NCBI GenBank assembly: GCA_949291945.1
Contig: CASEXH010000007.1
Coordinates: 1 to 64,000, forward strand
DNA from: an uncultured Bacillota bacterium
GTDB lineage: Bacteria; Bacillota; Clostridia; Lachnospirales; Lachnospiraceae
DNA length: 64,000 bases
Reading direction: 5' to 3'
In this document: in pieces, positions 17,888-27,715 of the stretch
Layout of the letters: each line of letters starts with the position of its first letter
Numbering within the stretch: the stretch's first letter is position 1
Position numbers and translations under genes: made by a program
The notes under the pieces: model-generated
The model's input: the letters and a program-made list of their open reading frames with translations, nothing else
Databases searched by the model: none
Told to the model about the DNA's origin: nothing

Positions 17888-19212
17888 ACGGCAAGATTAA
17901 AACCCTGTATTTTAAGTACTTGTCTGCGGCTTTTGGAAGTGCGCTGATCACCTCGATCTATTCCATTGTGGATATGGCTATGGTAGGCCAGTATCACGGG
18001 CCGGAAGGCTCGGCGGCTCTGGCGGTAGTGGCACCGGTGTGGAATATCATCTACAGCCTGGGGCTTCTGATGGGAATCGGAGGCTCTGTTCTTTTCAGCA
18101 CGATCAGAGGAAAGGCAGACGGAGACATCCGGAAGTCGAATCAGTATTTTACCGCTTCGGTGATCGGCTCTGTTATACTGGCCGGAATCGTCTGGCTGCT
18201 GATCATCCTATTTGATAAACAGCTTCTGGTTTTCTTCGGAGCGCAGGATAATACGCTGACTCTGGCGAGGGAGTACGTGGCGCCTATTAAATTTGCCATC
18301 CCCTTTTTCCTGTTTAACCAGATGCTGGCGGCTTATTTAAGGAATGACAAGAACCCTGCCCTGGCTACAGGAGGGGTTCTGGCCGGAGGTATTTTCAATA
18401 TTTTCGGGGATTATTTCTTTGTATTTACCTGTGATATGGGCGCCTATGGAGCGGGACTGGCTACGGCCATCGGATCTGCTATCAGTTTTCTGGCTATGCT
18501 GTCCCATTTCTTTATGAAGAAAAATACCCTCCGGCTGGTAAAACCGGAAGGACTTCTGAGAAAATTAAAAGAGATCACAGTCACCGGATTCTCTACATTT
18601 TTTATAGATGTGGCCATGGGGATCCTGACCATTTTATTTAACCGGCAGATTATGATCTATCTGGGGACAAACGCCCTGGCAGTTTATGGAGTGATCGTGA
18701 ATATCAGCACTTTCGTTCAATGTTGTGCTTACAGCGTGGGACAGGCCTCCCAGCCTATCATCTCTACCAATTACGGCGCCGGACTGGGGAACAGGATCCG
18801 TGAGACCCTGAAATATGCTCTGGGGACCGTTGCCTTTTTCAGTATCCTGTGGACGGCCCTTGGCATGCTGATCCCTAATGCCTTTATCCGCCTGTTCATG
18901 GCGCCTACCGAAGAGGTGCTGGCCATTGCGCTAACCATTATCCGGTGTTACGGGATTTCTTTCCTGCTCCTGCCGCTGAACGTGTTTTCTACCTATTATT
19001 TCCAGGCTCTGATGAAGCCGAAAATCGCATTTATTGCCTCTGTAGCCAGAGGGCTGGTGATCAGCGGCATTTTGATCTACCTTCTGCCGGCAGTATTGGG
19101 GGGAAACACTATCTGGTTCGCAATGCCGATAACAGAATTAGCGGTGGCTGTTTTTGTTATCAGTGAAATGGTAAAATATACGAAACAATTGAATACAGAA
19201 AGGAAGGGATAA
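17875..19212 (+). CDS. MATE-family efflux transporter (MepA-like)
   Basis: 445 residues from ATG 17875 (MDFLNGKIKTLYFKYLSAAF), with GGAGG at 17862-17866 and 8-base spacing; the upstream TTG is less likely. About 12 membrane segments; segments SIYSIVDMAMVGQYHGPEGS and SVGQASQPIISTNYGAGLGN are typical of MepA-like MATE exporters. The start lies inside the end of the truncated ABC ATPase, so it now depends on that operon's promoter or on a promoter created at the deletion junction. Coupled to the following kinase-like gene. Confidence 0.92.
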   Translation: MDFLNGKIKTLYFKYLSAAFGSALITSIYSIVDMAMVGQYHGPEGSAALAVVAPVWNIIYSLGLLMGIGGSVLFSTIRGKADGDIRKSNQYFTASVIGSVILAGIVWLLIILFDKQLLVFFGAQDNTLTLAREYVAPIKFAIPFFLFNQMLAAYLRNDKNPALATGGVLAGGIFNIFGDYFFVFTCDMGAYGAGLATAIGSAISFLAMLSHFFMKKNTLRLVKPEGLLRKLKEITVTGFSTFFIDVAMGILTILFNRQIMIYLGTNALAVYGVIVNISTFVQCCAYSVGQASQPIISTNYGAGLGNRIRETLKYALGTVAFFSILWTALGMLIPNAFIRLFMAPTEEVLAIALTIIRCYGISFLLLPLNVFSTYYFQALMKPKIAFIASVARGLVISGILIYLLPAVLGGNTIWFAMPITELAVAVFVISEMVKYTKQLNTERKG

Positions 19213-19214
19213 GA

Positions 19215-19820
19215 ATGAACAGAATTATTACCATTGGCCGTGAATTTGGAAGCGGAGGCCGTGAACTTGGCAGACGGCTGTCAGAAAAGCTGGGCTTTGC
19301 CTATTATGACCAGGAGATTATCAGCGAGATCGCCAGAAGAACAGAGATGTCGGAGCAGTATGTCCAGTCTGTGGTGGAACATCAGCCCCACTTCTCTTTT
19401 CCCATTCATATCGGGCGGAGTTTTTATCCTACAGCCAGCCCTGTTTTTGACCTGACCATGACCATCTACCAGGAGCAATCCAGGATCATCCGGGAAATGG
19501 CCATGAAATCAGACTGCGTCATCGTAGGACGATGCGGAGATTATATCCTGAGGGACCAGAAGCCTTTCCGGATCTTTGTCTATGCAGATATGAAAAGCAA
19601 GATAAAAAGGTGTCGGGAAAAAGCCTCCCGGGAGGAGCAGATGACCGATAAGGATCTAAAGCAGCATATCCTTGGCATCGACAAAAAACGGGCGAAATAC
19701 TACGAATTCTATACCGGCCATAAGTGGGGAGATAAACTGAACTTTGATATGTGTATCAACACATCCCATATGGTCATCAAAGAGATGGTGCCGGCTCTGG
19801 TGAAACTTTTTGAAGCTTAA
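19215..19820 (+). CDS. cytidylate kinase-like family protein
   Basis: 201 residues, starting two bases after the MATE stop with GGAAGGGA as ribosome site. The N-terminus ITIGREFGSGGRELGRRLSEKL is the P-loop variant of the cytidylate kinase-like family (PF13189), followed by YYDQEIISEIARRTEMSE, CVIVGRCGDYIL and RCREKASREEQMTDKDLKQH (lid). True cytidylate kinase (Cmk) has a different spacing and is normally found elsewhere. Family function is not established; nucleoside or small-molecule phosphorylation is the safest statement. Coupled to an exporter gene. Confidence 0.85.
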   Translation: MNRIITIGREFGSGGRELGRRLSEKLGFAYYDQEIISEIARRTEMSEQYVQSVVEHQPHFSFPIHIGRSFYPTASPVFDLTMTIYQEQSRIIREMAMKSDCVIVGRCGDYILRDQKPFRIFVYADMKSKIKRCREKASREEQMTDKDLKQHILGIDKKRAKYYEFYTGHKWGDKLNFDMCINTSHMVIKEMVPALVKLFEA

Positions 19821-19825
19821 AGAAC

Positions 19826-21139
19826 TTATTCCTGCAGCGGGGTTGTTGATTTGGCATTGGGATAGATCTTCGCCATACGCTCATCGTCAAAATGCTGGTC
19901 GATGATCTTTTCCCAGCCGCTTTGGGCGGCAGGCTCGCCTTCTCTCTGGTCATAACGGACCAGAGCAGCAACAGAGACCAACATATTGGCGGCCATAAAT
20001 ACTGCCAGAACCCAGGTAAGAACATATCCCCAGATTTTGGGGATTTTTTCTATGAAAGCAGACAGAGGCGGATAGAACCATCTGATCCAGACTACTGCGG
20101 CAATGCCCCAGAAAAAGCAGTACAGAAGGTTGACCCTTCCGTCCAGATTAAAGGGGATATGGCTGTAGTCCCAGAATACCTTTCCGAAAACAAGTTCGGA
20201 AAGCACGCTGCACACATATTCATAGGCGCCGCCAAGAAAGGTACCTACGAAAAAGAGATGCCGGTCTGGCTTTTCTTTATCTTTATACAGGAGCACGGTG
20301 GCAAAAACAATGGCAAATCCCCATACAATACTGAAAGGCCCCCAGACCAGACTGCTTCTGCTCATCCAGACTCCGGCAGTGATCCGGCAGAAAATGGTTT
20401 CTACAAAATCCCCCAGGATACAGGCAATGAAAAACAGCCAGAACAGTTTGTAGAAACCGCAGCCTTCGGCGAATTTTCCTTCTCTGCGGATTTCTTCCGT
20501 TTTTTCCAGAATCACAGGATAGGCCTTTGTCATACGCCGTTCTACATGTCCTACGATGGAAGAACCGAATCTGTAGGTAAAAAGGGAAATCTCATGTCTT
20601 ACACGGTCTGCCCCGGGGATTTCTCTTTTGATGTGAAGGACCGCCGCCAGAGAAAGGAGAATGTCCAGAAAGGCGATAATCCCCAATATCCATACCAGGA
20701 TCTGAGAGAAAGGCTTTGGTATCAGACGGTACACCGTAAGCAAGAGTCGGTTCCCATACCGCATACAAAACAAGCCCAGTACAGCCCACAGAACGCTGTA
20801 CTGGAGACAGATATACCCATCAAAATTCCATTTCTTTCCAGAATAATCCCACCACTTATGGCTGTTCAGCCGTTCCAGCAGTTTTCCGGTGAGCCATTCC
20901 ACCATGGTAGCCAGGATCCCGCAGCCAATAAAGAGAAAAAAGGTATCCTCCAGCAGATCCCCGGTGGTCAGTGTCATAAGGACCGCAGCGATTCCGTAGA
21001 CCAGGCAGAAAGGTCCTGTGGAGAATCCTCTGTTTATAAATGTACGTTTTTTTACAGTACCTACTACTGTCTCAATGATCCATCCCAGAAAAGAATAGAC
21101 CAGGAGCAGCCATAAAAGCTCTGTGATTGTATGATCCAT
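19826..21139 (-). CDS. CmpB-type putative ABC transporter permease, internally duplicated
   Basis: 437 residues. PF06541-type (ABC_trans_CmpB) integral membrane protein: LLVYSFLGWIIETVVGTVKKRTFINRGFSTGPFCLVYG begins the first unit and LFFIACILGDFVETIFCRITAGVWMSRSSLVWGPFSIVWG begins a second homologous unit about 210 residues later. Both units repeat the same order (E-T in the first helix, GP-x-x-x-x-G, E-x-x-x-G/S...W-D-Y-S, N-x-D/G). Most family members have one unit. Function unknown despite the ABC label; no ATPase adjoins it. Convergent with the kinase-like gene, with no obvious terminator in the 5-base gap. Confidence 0.85.
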   Translation of the reverse strand: MDHTITELLWLLLVYSFLGWIIETVVGTVKKRTFINRGFSTGPFCLVYGIAAVLMTLTTGDLLEDTFFLFIGCGILATMVEWLTGKLLERLNSHKWWDYSGKKWNFDGYICLQYSVLWAVLGLFCMRYGNRLLLTVYRLIPKPFSQILVWILGIIAFLDILLSLAAVLHIKREIPGADRVRHEISLFTYRFGSSIVGHVERRMTKAYPVILEKTEEIRREGKFAEGCGFYKLFWLFFIACILGDFVETIFCRITAGVWMSRSSLVWGPFSIVWGFAIVFATVLLYKDKEKPDRHLFFVGTFLGGAYEYVCSVLSELVFGKVFWDYSHIPFNLDGRVNLLYCFFWGIAAVVWIRWFYPPLSAFIEKIPKIWGYVLTWVLAVFMAANMLVSVAALVRYDQREGEPAAQSGWEKIIDQHFDDERMAKIYPNAKSTTPLQE

Positions 21140-21605
21140 AATATTCCAAACCCTTTTCTTATCATATAGTTTCCAAAAACACCGTGCAGAACACTAATTA
21201 TAGGATAGCATATACAGGCGGGGAAAGATACTTACAATTTATTAAATTTATCTTTACAAAACCACAAAAGAGTCAGTTTTTTTGACATTTCTGGTATTTC
21301 CACTATATGCCTGTTGGAAATGATGCTTCACCGGAACTGATGCCTACTCCGAAACAGAGGACAGAGACCTAGCGCCGTATCCGTCATTACCGGGCTACAA
21401 AACCTCTGTTTGCCATGGACTTCCAGAACGACGCAGAGTATGTCCAGGGATGCATAGCCGGAGGCCGTAGAACATCTGTGTGCAAAATGCGACAGATATG
21501 CAGAAAACTGGAAGCCTGTATCTGAGAAACTGTGGGAGGAGAGAAAGACGGAAAAAGCTGCAAAACAGGGCTGACCGGAAAAATTTCAGACGGATATGTG
21601 AATAT
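21140..21605. other. gene-poor stretch, probably decayed
   Basis: 466 bases without a supportable gene. 21300-21540 has short open frames in several phases but no motif I recognise. The end of the stretch runs into the AI-2E transporter remnant. An AT-rich segment near 21200-21290 could hold the promoter of the minus-strand CmpB gene. Confidence 0.4.
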
Positions 21606-21813
21606 GGAGGAATCGCAATTAAAGGGAAATTCTGTGGGACTGCCTTCCATCCGGGTGCTGGCCTGTGTGACCATTAGCGGAAACCTTATGGGAGTAGTGG
21701 GAATGGTGATCTTCATACCCCTGGCTTCTGTATTCTACAGTCTCTTCCGGTTCACTGTATACAGATGGCTGCGGGAGCGGCATAAAGAGGCTACGACCGA
21801 GGTGCTGACTTAG
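21606..21813 (+). pseudogene. C-terminal remnant of an AI-2E-family transporter
   Basis: The frame reads MEESQLKGNSVGLPSIRVLA then CVTISGNLMGVVGMVIFIPL and ASVFYSLFRFTVYRWLRER. The VGLPSxxVLxxVTxGGxLxGxxGMxxxxP pattern is the conserved last membrane segment of AI-2E family permeases (PF01594, about 350-400 residues). Only the last ~65 residues survive; the upstream membrane segments are absent. No longer a transporter. Confidence 0.8.
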
Positions 21814-21843
21814 AATGCAAATACAAAAAATACAGCAGTATGT

Positions 21844-21906
21844 ACCTAAAGGTTCCTACTGGTAAACTAAACGAGTCTTCTGTCAGAGACTCGTTTTTTT
21901 TATAAT
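21844..21906 (+). promoter_or_regulatory. redox-regulon promoter module, copy 1
   Basis: ACCTAAAGGT at 21844-21853, conserved AC at 21858, AACTAA at 21865-21870, TTCTGT (-35 position) at 21878-21883, 17-base spacer and TATAAT at 21901-21906. A dyad AACGAGTC (21870-21877) / GACTCGTT (21888-21895) overlaps the -35 and could also act as a terminator for upstream transcripts because it is followed by eight T. The offset of 57 bases between box and -10 is identical in the three other copies. Drives the flavodoxin-AKR-DUF362 operon. Confidence 0.75.
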
Positions 21907-21953
21907 TATCAATAAAGAAAAGGTATTCCCATGAGGAGAAAGGACAGTGAGGT

Positions 21954-22712
21954 ATGAGAAAAAGAACCGCAGCATGGATGATAACAACGATTTTTGCCCT
22001 GACAGTGGCCGGATGCAGCCAGGATAATTCTTCCGGGCAGGCAGCAGACAGCAGCAATACTCAGGAGGAGACAGACGGCGCAAATGCCCAGGAGGCCCCA
22101 GAAGATACGGGAGATACAGCTTCTTCCGATACAGGAACAGCCCAGGAAGGCCAGTCTGAAAGCTCTAATGTCCTCATCGTCTATTTTTCTGTGCCTGAGG
22201 ATGTGGATACAGAAGGGATCGATGCCAATGCAGGCGCCAGCATTGTTGTAAGAGACGGTCAGGTCATGGGAAATCTGGAGTATATGGCAGATGTGATCCA
22301 GCAGACTATCGGCGGAGACCTGTTTCGGATCGAGACTGTGGAAGAATATTCTCTGGACCATGACCCTTTGGTAGACCAGGCGGCCTAGGAACAGGATGAA
22401 GAAGCCAGGCCGGAGCTTTCCACCCAGATAGAAAATCCGGATCAGTATGATACGATTTTGCTGGGATATCCCAACTGGTGGGGAGATATGCCTATGCCTC
22501 TTTATACATTTCTGGAGGGATATGACTTTTCCGGGAAGACCATCATTCCTTTTACTGCCCATGGAGGCAGCGGCTTTTCCGATACAGTGGATACTATCGC
22601 AGAGCTTCAGCCGGATGCAGAGGTCAGTGAGGAAGGACTGAGTATTTCCAGAAATGATGTGGCAGACGCCCAGGCGGAGATCAGTTCCTGGGCTCAGGGC
22701 TTAGAAAGGTGA
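21954..22712 (+). pseudogene. flavodoxin lipoprotein interrupted by an in-frame amber codon
   Basis: One frame from ATG 21954 to TGA-type stop at 22712, broken only by TAG at 22386-22388. Lipobox TVAGC, acidic linker, first flavodoxin strand NVLIVYFSVPEDVDTEGIDA, then VDQAA-stop-EQDEEARPEL, GYPNWWGDMPMPLYTFLEGY and a complete C-terminus. The intact paralogue at 25799 reads YAAQEQDEDARP at the same place, so a single CAG to TAG change explains the stop. Everything else is conserved, pointing to a recent mutation, or a sequencing error. The downstream genes of the operon appear intact. Confidence 0.88.
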
Positions 22713-22746
22713 AGATGAAATAAGGTAACAAAAGAAAGCAAAATAA

Positions 22747-23616
<870 letters not shown>

Positions 23617-23635
23617 TCCAGAGAAAGGAGCCTGA

Positions 23636-24667
23636 ATGAAAAAGAAAATTGCAGGGGCTGTGGTGCTGGTAATTGTGATCGCAGCCTGCATTATAGGCTA
23701 CTATCTGTACCGGATGTGGCCTATGCTGAGCACCACTATGGGACCCGTGGAAAATACGGAGGGACATCAGTCTCATCTGGCGGGGAACCAGCCTTCCGAT
23801 GAAGAAAATGTATCCACTGTTTATATGACTACAGATATCACTCCTGAGGGACTGATGAATGCTTATCAGGCTCTGGGAGTGGAACTTACGGGAGAAAACA
23901 CGGCAGTGAAGCTGTCTACAGGTGAACCGGGGAGCAACTATCTGGATCCGGATCTGATTAAAGATCTGGTCCAGCATGTGAACGGCACCATTGTAGAGTG
24001 CAATACGGCCTACGAAGGCTCCCGGACAGAGACCCAGATGCACTATCAGGTGGCTGCAGACCATGGATATACAGATATTGCGGATTTTGTGATCATGGAT
24101 GAAGACGGATCTGTGAGCATTCCTGTGGAGGGAGGCACTCGGATGACAGAAAATCTGGTAGGGGCTCATTTCCCCGAGTATGACGGATTCCTTGTGCTGT
24201 CCCATTTTAAGGGGCATGCCATTGCCGGATTCGGCGGCGCTATTAAAAACATTTCTATCGGAATGGCTTCTCAGGAAGGGAAATGTCTGATCCACACAGA
24301 CGGAGCCAGTCATACCAGCCCCTGGGGAGGGGCCCAGGATCCGTTCCTGGAGTGTATGGCGGAGGCTGGAAAGTCTGTTCAGGACAGCCTGAATGGAAAT
24401 ATCCTGTATATCAATGTGCTGAACCGTCTGTCTGTGGACTGCGACTGCGACTCAAGTCCTGCAGAGCCGGATATGCACGATATCGGTATCCTGGCTTCCA
24501 CAGATCCGGTAGCCATTGACCAGGCCAGCGTGGATCTGATCTATGAGGCAGAAGACGGGGCTTCTCTGGTGGAGAGGATGGAATCCCGAAACGCCGAGCA
24601 TGTCCTCCAGCATGGAGAAGAGATCGGTCTGGGAAACCGGAGCTATGATCTGGTATCTATTGATTAG
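23636..24667 (+). CDS. DUF362-domain membrane-anchored protein
   Basis: 343 residues; AGAAAGGAG precedes the ATG. An N-terminal membrane helix (residues 5-25, IAGAVVLVIVIAACIIGYYL) anchors an extracytoplasmic domain. The domain carries DUF362 hallmarks: VKLSTGEPGSNYLDPDLIKD, KGHAIAGFGGAIKNISIGMA, and the cysteine/aspartate cluster VDCDCDSSPAEPDMHDIGIL followed by ASTDPVAIDQASVDLI. Cytoplasmic DUF362 proteins usually carry ferredoxin clusters; this one has none, and only a CDCD motif that could bind metal. Its position with flavodoxin and AKR suggests a redox role; function unknown. Confidence 0.85.
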   Translation: MKKKIAGAVVLVIVIAACIIGYYLYRMWPMLSTTMGPVENTEGHQSHLAGNQPSDEENVSTVYMTTDITPEGLMNAYQALGVELTGENTAVKLSTGEPGSNYLDPDLIKDLVQHVNGTIVECNTAYEGSRTETQMHYQVAADHGYTDIADFVIMDEDGSVSIPVEGGTRMTENLVGAHFPEYDGFLVLSHFKGHAIAGFGGAIKNISIGMASQEGKCLIHTDGASHTSPWGGAQDPFLECMAEAGKSVQDSLNGNILYINVLNRLSVDCDCDSSPAEPDMHDIGILASTDPVAIDQASVDLIYEAEDGASLVERMESRNAEHVLQHGEEIGLGNRSYDLVSID

Positions 24668-24763
24668 GGATTCCCGGATAATTATAGGAGATTAGTGTAC
24701 TGATACGACCATAATTCAACGAATGACTTGTGAAAAGCTGTACCGGGACAGGAGAAAAAGCAT

Positions 24764-25666
24764 ATGTTAGAAATCATAGAAAGAGAATTTATCTATATCA
24801 GCTATTATTTCATGGTGCAGCTGCGGCAGATCTTCGTCTACTGGGTGGCAGGCATGGTCATCGGCTCTTTTATCTCTGTATTTGCCAAAAATGCCATCCA
24901 CAGTCTCTTTGGAGGTCTGAAAGATAAAAAGATGGGAATCTGGGGAGTGATCCCTGCAAGTCTGCTGGGAACCTTATCTCCCCTGTGCATGTATGGGACC
25001 ATTCCCATTGCTGCCTCTTTTTCCCGGCAGGGAATGCGGGACGACTGGCTGGCAGCCTTTATGATGAGCAGCATTTTGCTGAACCCTCAGTTAATGCTTT
25101 ACAGCACGGCCCTGGGGGGCCAGGCCCTGGCCGTCCGGCTGATCACCTGCATTCTCTGCGGGATCCTGGCAGGCCTGCTGGTACATTTTCTCTGGGGAAA
25201 GAAGGAATTTTTCCGTTTCGACGGGTTTGAGCCGGGCCCGGGCCGTGACACGGATCCCAATCTTTTCCTCCGCTTTCTGAAAAACCTGGGGAGAAATGTA
25301 AGAGCTACGGGGCCCTATTTCCTCATAGGCGTTCTTCTTTCCGCATTGTTTCAGAGATATGTGCCGGCAGATGCTTTTGCCAGTCTTTTTGGAGAGAATG
25401 AGGGATTCGGCCTTCTTTTGGCCGCTACTATCGGCGTGCCCCTTTATGCCTGCGGGGGAGGGACCATTCCCCTTCTGCAGCAGTGGCTGGCTTCGGGCAT
25501 GAGCATGGGCGCAGCGGCATCCTTTATGATCACCGGACCGGCCACAAAGATCACAAATCTGGGAGCCTTAAAAATCGTGCTGGGAATCCGGCATTTTTTG
25601 ATCTATCTGATCTATGTGATGGGGTTTTCCATGGCCGCAGGCCTTATGGTGAACCTCATACTGTAA
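24764..25666 (+). CDS. ArsP/YraQ-type permease
   Basis: 300 residues, eight to ten membrane segments. Two half-motifs mark the permease family PF03773: GTLSPLCMYGTIPIAASFSR (about residues 68-87) and GVPLYACGGGTIPLLQQWLA (about 225-244), corresponding to the P-L-C-x-C/x-G-x-I-P pairs of ArsP organoarsenical and YraQ permeases. The first copy lacks the second cysteine (CMYG instead of CxCG). Substrate unknown. It is 97 bases after DUF362 with no terminator seen, so probably the last gene of that operon. Confidence 0.85.
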   Translation: MLEIIEREFIYISYYFMVQLRQIFVYWVAGMVIGSFISVFAKNAIHSLFGGLKDKKMGIWGVIPASLLGTLSPLCMYGTIPIAASFSRQGMRDDWLAAFMMSSILLNPQLMLYSTALGGQALAVRLITCILCGILAGLLVHFLWGKKEFFRFDGFEPGPGRDTDPNLFLRFLKNLGRNVRATGPYFLIGVLLSALFQRYVPADAFASLFGENEGFGLLLAATIGVPLYACGGGTIPLLQQWLASGMSMGAAASFMITGPATKITNLGALKIVLGIRHFLIYLIYVMGFSMAAGLMVNLIL

Positions 25667-25683
25667 AGTATCAGAGGGGATAT

Positions 25684-25746
25684 ACCGAAAGGTTAATACT
25701 GAGAAACTAATGGAGTATTCTTTTTAAAAGGATACTCTTTTATAAT
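25684..25746 (+). promoter_or_regulatory. redox-regulon promoter module, copy 2
   Basis: ACCGAAAGGT at 25684-25693, AC at 25698, AACTAA at 25705-25710, TTCTTT (-35) at 25718-25723 and TATAAT (-10) at 25741-25746, spacer 17. A dyad GAGTAT (25713-25718) / ATACTC (25732-25737) overlaps the -35. Same 57-base spacing from box to -10 as copies 1, 3 and 4. Drives flavodoxin-ApbE-DUF4405. Confidence 0.75.
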
Positions 25747-25798
25747 AAAGCCGTAAAGTGAAATAGAATACAGACTTTGTGAAAGAGAGGTTACGACT

Positions 25799-26599
25799 AT
25801 GGCATATAAGAAAAAATATCCGGCAATTTTCCTTGCTGCAGTTCTGGCAGCATCACTGGCAGGCTGCGGCGCTTCCGGGGGCGACACCCAGGAACAGGAA
25901 GAGACTGCAGCTCAGACAGAAGAGAGTGCAGACAGCGGTTCTCAGGACACAGAAGCAGCAGGCGGCTCCGAAGAGGCTGCCGGGGAAACTTCAGAGGAAG
26001 GATCCGCAGACAGCTCTGATAGTTCTGAAAGTACCTCAGAGAGCCAGAGTACAGGAGGAAGCAACATTCTGATCGCCTATTTTACAGCGGCAGAGAACAG
26101 CGGTGTAGATGCAGAGGCTTCCGCCAGTTATTCGGAAGTAGATGGAGAGGCCAAGGGAAGAATGGAGGCTCTGGCAGAAATGATCCAGGCGGAAACAGGA
26201 GGAGATCTGTTTTCCATCCAGACAGAGGAAGTTTATCCTGCTGACGGAGGAGATCTGATCGACTATGCTGCCCAAGAGCAGGATGAGGATGCCCGGCCTA
26301 CACTGAGTACCCATATTGAGAACCTGGATAACTATGATACCATCTTTATTGGTTATCCTAACTGGTGGGCAGATCTTCCTATGCCCCTTTACAGCTTTTT
26401 TGATGAGTATGATCTTTCAGGAAAGACCATTATTCCATTTAACTCCCACAACGGAAGCCGTTTTTCCAACACCATCAGTACTATTGAGGAGCTGGAGCCG
26501 GACGCAACGGTGATTGAAGACGGATTTACTGTTAATGAACGGGACGTTCCCGATGCGGCTGGAGATATTGCAGACTGGCTGGATGAGATAGGATATTGA
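25799..26599 (+). CDS. flavodoxin-domain lipoprotein (intact)
   Basis: 266 residues. Signal peptide with lipobox SLAGC (about C23), a Glu/Ser/Thr-rich linker to residue ~80, then a flavodoxin fold: NILIAYFTAAENSGVDAEAS, TIFIGYPNWWADLPMPLYSF, DEYDLSGKTIIPFNSHNGSR, ending in an amphipathic helix. The phosphate loop (FTAAENSG) departs from the classical T-x-T-G-x-T, as in the family's flavodoxin_4 lipoproteins. Expected to be an extracytoplasmic membrane-tethered electron carrier. First gene of an operon with ApbE and DUF4405, directly behind promoter module 2. Confidence 0.88.
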   Translation: MAYKKKYPAIFLAAVLAASLAGCGASGGDTQEQEETAAQTEESADSGSQDTEAAGGSEEAAGETSEEGSADSSDSSESTSESQSTGGSNILIAYFTAAENSGVDAEASASYSEVDGEAKGRMEALAEMIQAETGGDLFSIQTEEVYPADGGDLIDYAAQEQDEDARPTLSTHIENLDNYDTIFIGYPNWWADLPMPLYSFFDEYDLSGKTIIPFNSHNGSRFSNTISTIEELEPDATVIEDGFTVNERDVPDAAGDIADWLDEIGY

Positions 26600-26627
26600 T
26601 CGGACGTTAAATAGATAGGAATATTAA

Positions 26628-27689
26628 ATGCTGAAAAGACATATATATAAAATTCTGCTTATCTTATGCTGTCTCTGCCTGTCTTCCTGCGGTTTCGGAA
26701 GCGGATCTTCAGGGCAGGCGGATACGGAGGCTGATCAGGCCCGGAAACGGGAGTTTTTTGCCATGGATACCTACATGACCTTTGCTGCATATGGGGCGGA
26801 GGCAGATAAGGCTCTCCAGGCGGCGGAAGAGGAGATCCATAAACTGGAAGGGGAATGGTCGGTGACAGATGAGAACAGCGAGATTTACAAAATAAATCAC
26901 AGCCAGGGAGAGCCTGTAACTCTCAGCCAGGACACCGCCCGGATCCTGGACTTTACTCTGGAAATGGCCCGGCAGACAGGTGGGGCTCTGGACCCTACCA
27001 TTTATCCTATTATGACTGCCTGGGGATTTACTACAGATGAAAACAGGATTCCCTCCAGGGAAGAGATCGCTGCTCTTCTGAAAAATGTAGGATATGAGCA
27101 GGTGGTTCTGAATGGAAATCAGATCCGGCTTCCGGCAGGAGTGGAACTGGATTTGGGCGCTGTGGGAAAAGGATATGCCGGGGATCTGGCGGCAGAGATC
27201 CTCAAAGACCAGGGGATCACGTCAGCTCTTCTGGACATAGGGGGCACCATACAGGCCATAGGTTCCCGGCCGGATGGCACGGACTGGCGGCTGGGGATCC
27301 GGAACCCTTTCGGAGAAGGCCAGGTAGGCGTGCTTTCCGTCTCTGACCGGGCAGTGGTTACTTCCGGGGATTACGAAAGATATTTTGTAGGCGATGACGG
27401 TCAGGTATACGGCCATATCATAGATCCTTCCACCGGATATCCGGCAGATACAGGACTGGCCTCGGTGACCATAATCGCAGAGGAAGGAAAGGTGGGAGAC
27501 GCCCTTTCTACGGCTATGTTCGTAAAGGGTCCTGACCAGGCTGAAGAGTACTGGAGGAACCACCGGGACTTTGATATGCTGATGATCACAGGGGACGGCC
27601 AGATCTGGATCACCGAGGGGGTCCGTGACAGCTTTACATTAAACGACAGCTTTGCAAACATGGAGCTCCATGTGATCACCTTTTCATGA
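26628..27689 (+). CDS. apbE: FAD:protein FMN transferase, lipoprotein form
   Basis: 353 residues with signal and lipobox CLSSC (about C21). ApbE motifs in order: FFAMDTYMTFAAYG, GALDPTIYPIMTAWGF, ELDLGAVGKGYAGDLAAEIL, ALLDIGGTIQAIGSRPDGTD, and a final Asp/Thr metal and FAD region (GDALSTAMFVKG). The enzyme transfers FMN from FAD to a Ser/Thr of extracytoplasmic acceptor proteins. No acceptor FMN-binding domain with the S/T-G-A-T motif is encoded in the window, so its substrate lies elsewhere or is an atypical neighbour. Co-transcribed with the flavodoxin lipoprotein and DUF4405. Confidence 0.92.
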   Translation: MLKRHIYKILLILCCLCLSSCGFGSGSSGQADTEADQARKREFFAMDTYMTFAAYGAEADKALQAAEEEIHKLEGEWSVTDENSEIYKINHSQGEPVTLSQDTARILDFTLEMARQTGGALDPTIYPIMTAWGFTTDENRIPSREEIAALLKNVGYEQVVLNGNQIRLPAGVELDLGAVGKGYAGDLAAEILKDQGITSALLDIGGTIQAIGSRPDGTDWRLGIRNPFGEGQVGVLSVSDRAVVTSGDYERYFVGDDGQVYGHIIDPSTGYPADTGLASVTIIAEEGKVGDALSTAMFVKGPDQAEEYWRNHRDFDMLMITGDGQIWITEGVRDSFTLNDSFANMELHVITFS

Positions 27690-27715
27690 TAAAAAGAGAA
27701 AAAGGAGCCTGACTT

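Noticed and set aside
19892..21115. Long open frame (407 codons) on the plus strand opposite the CmpB gene
   Set aside because: Composition and lack of any domain show it is the mirror of the minus-strand membrane protein, which has clear family motifs.
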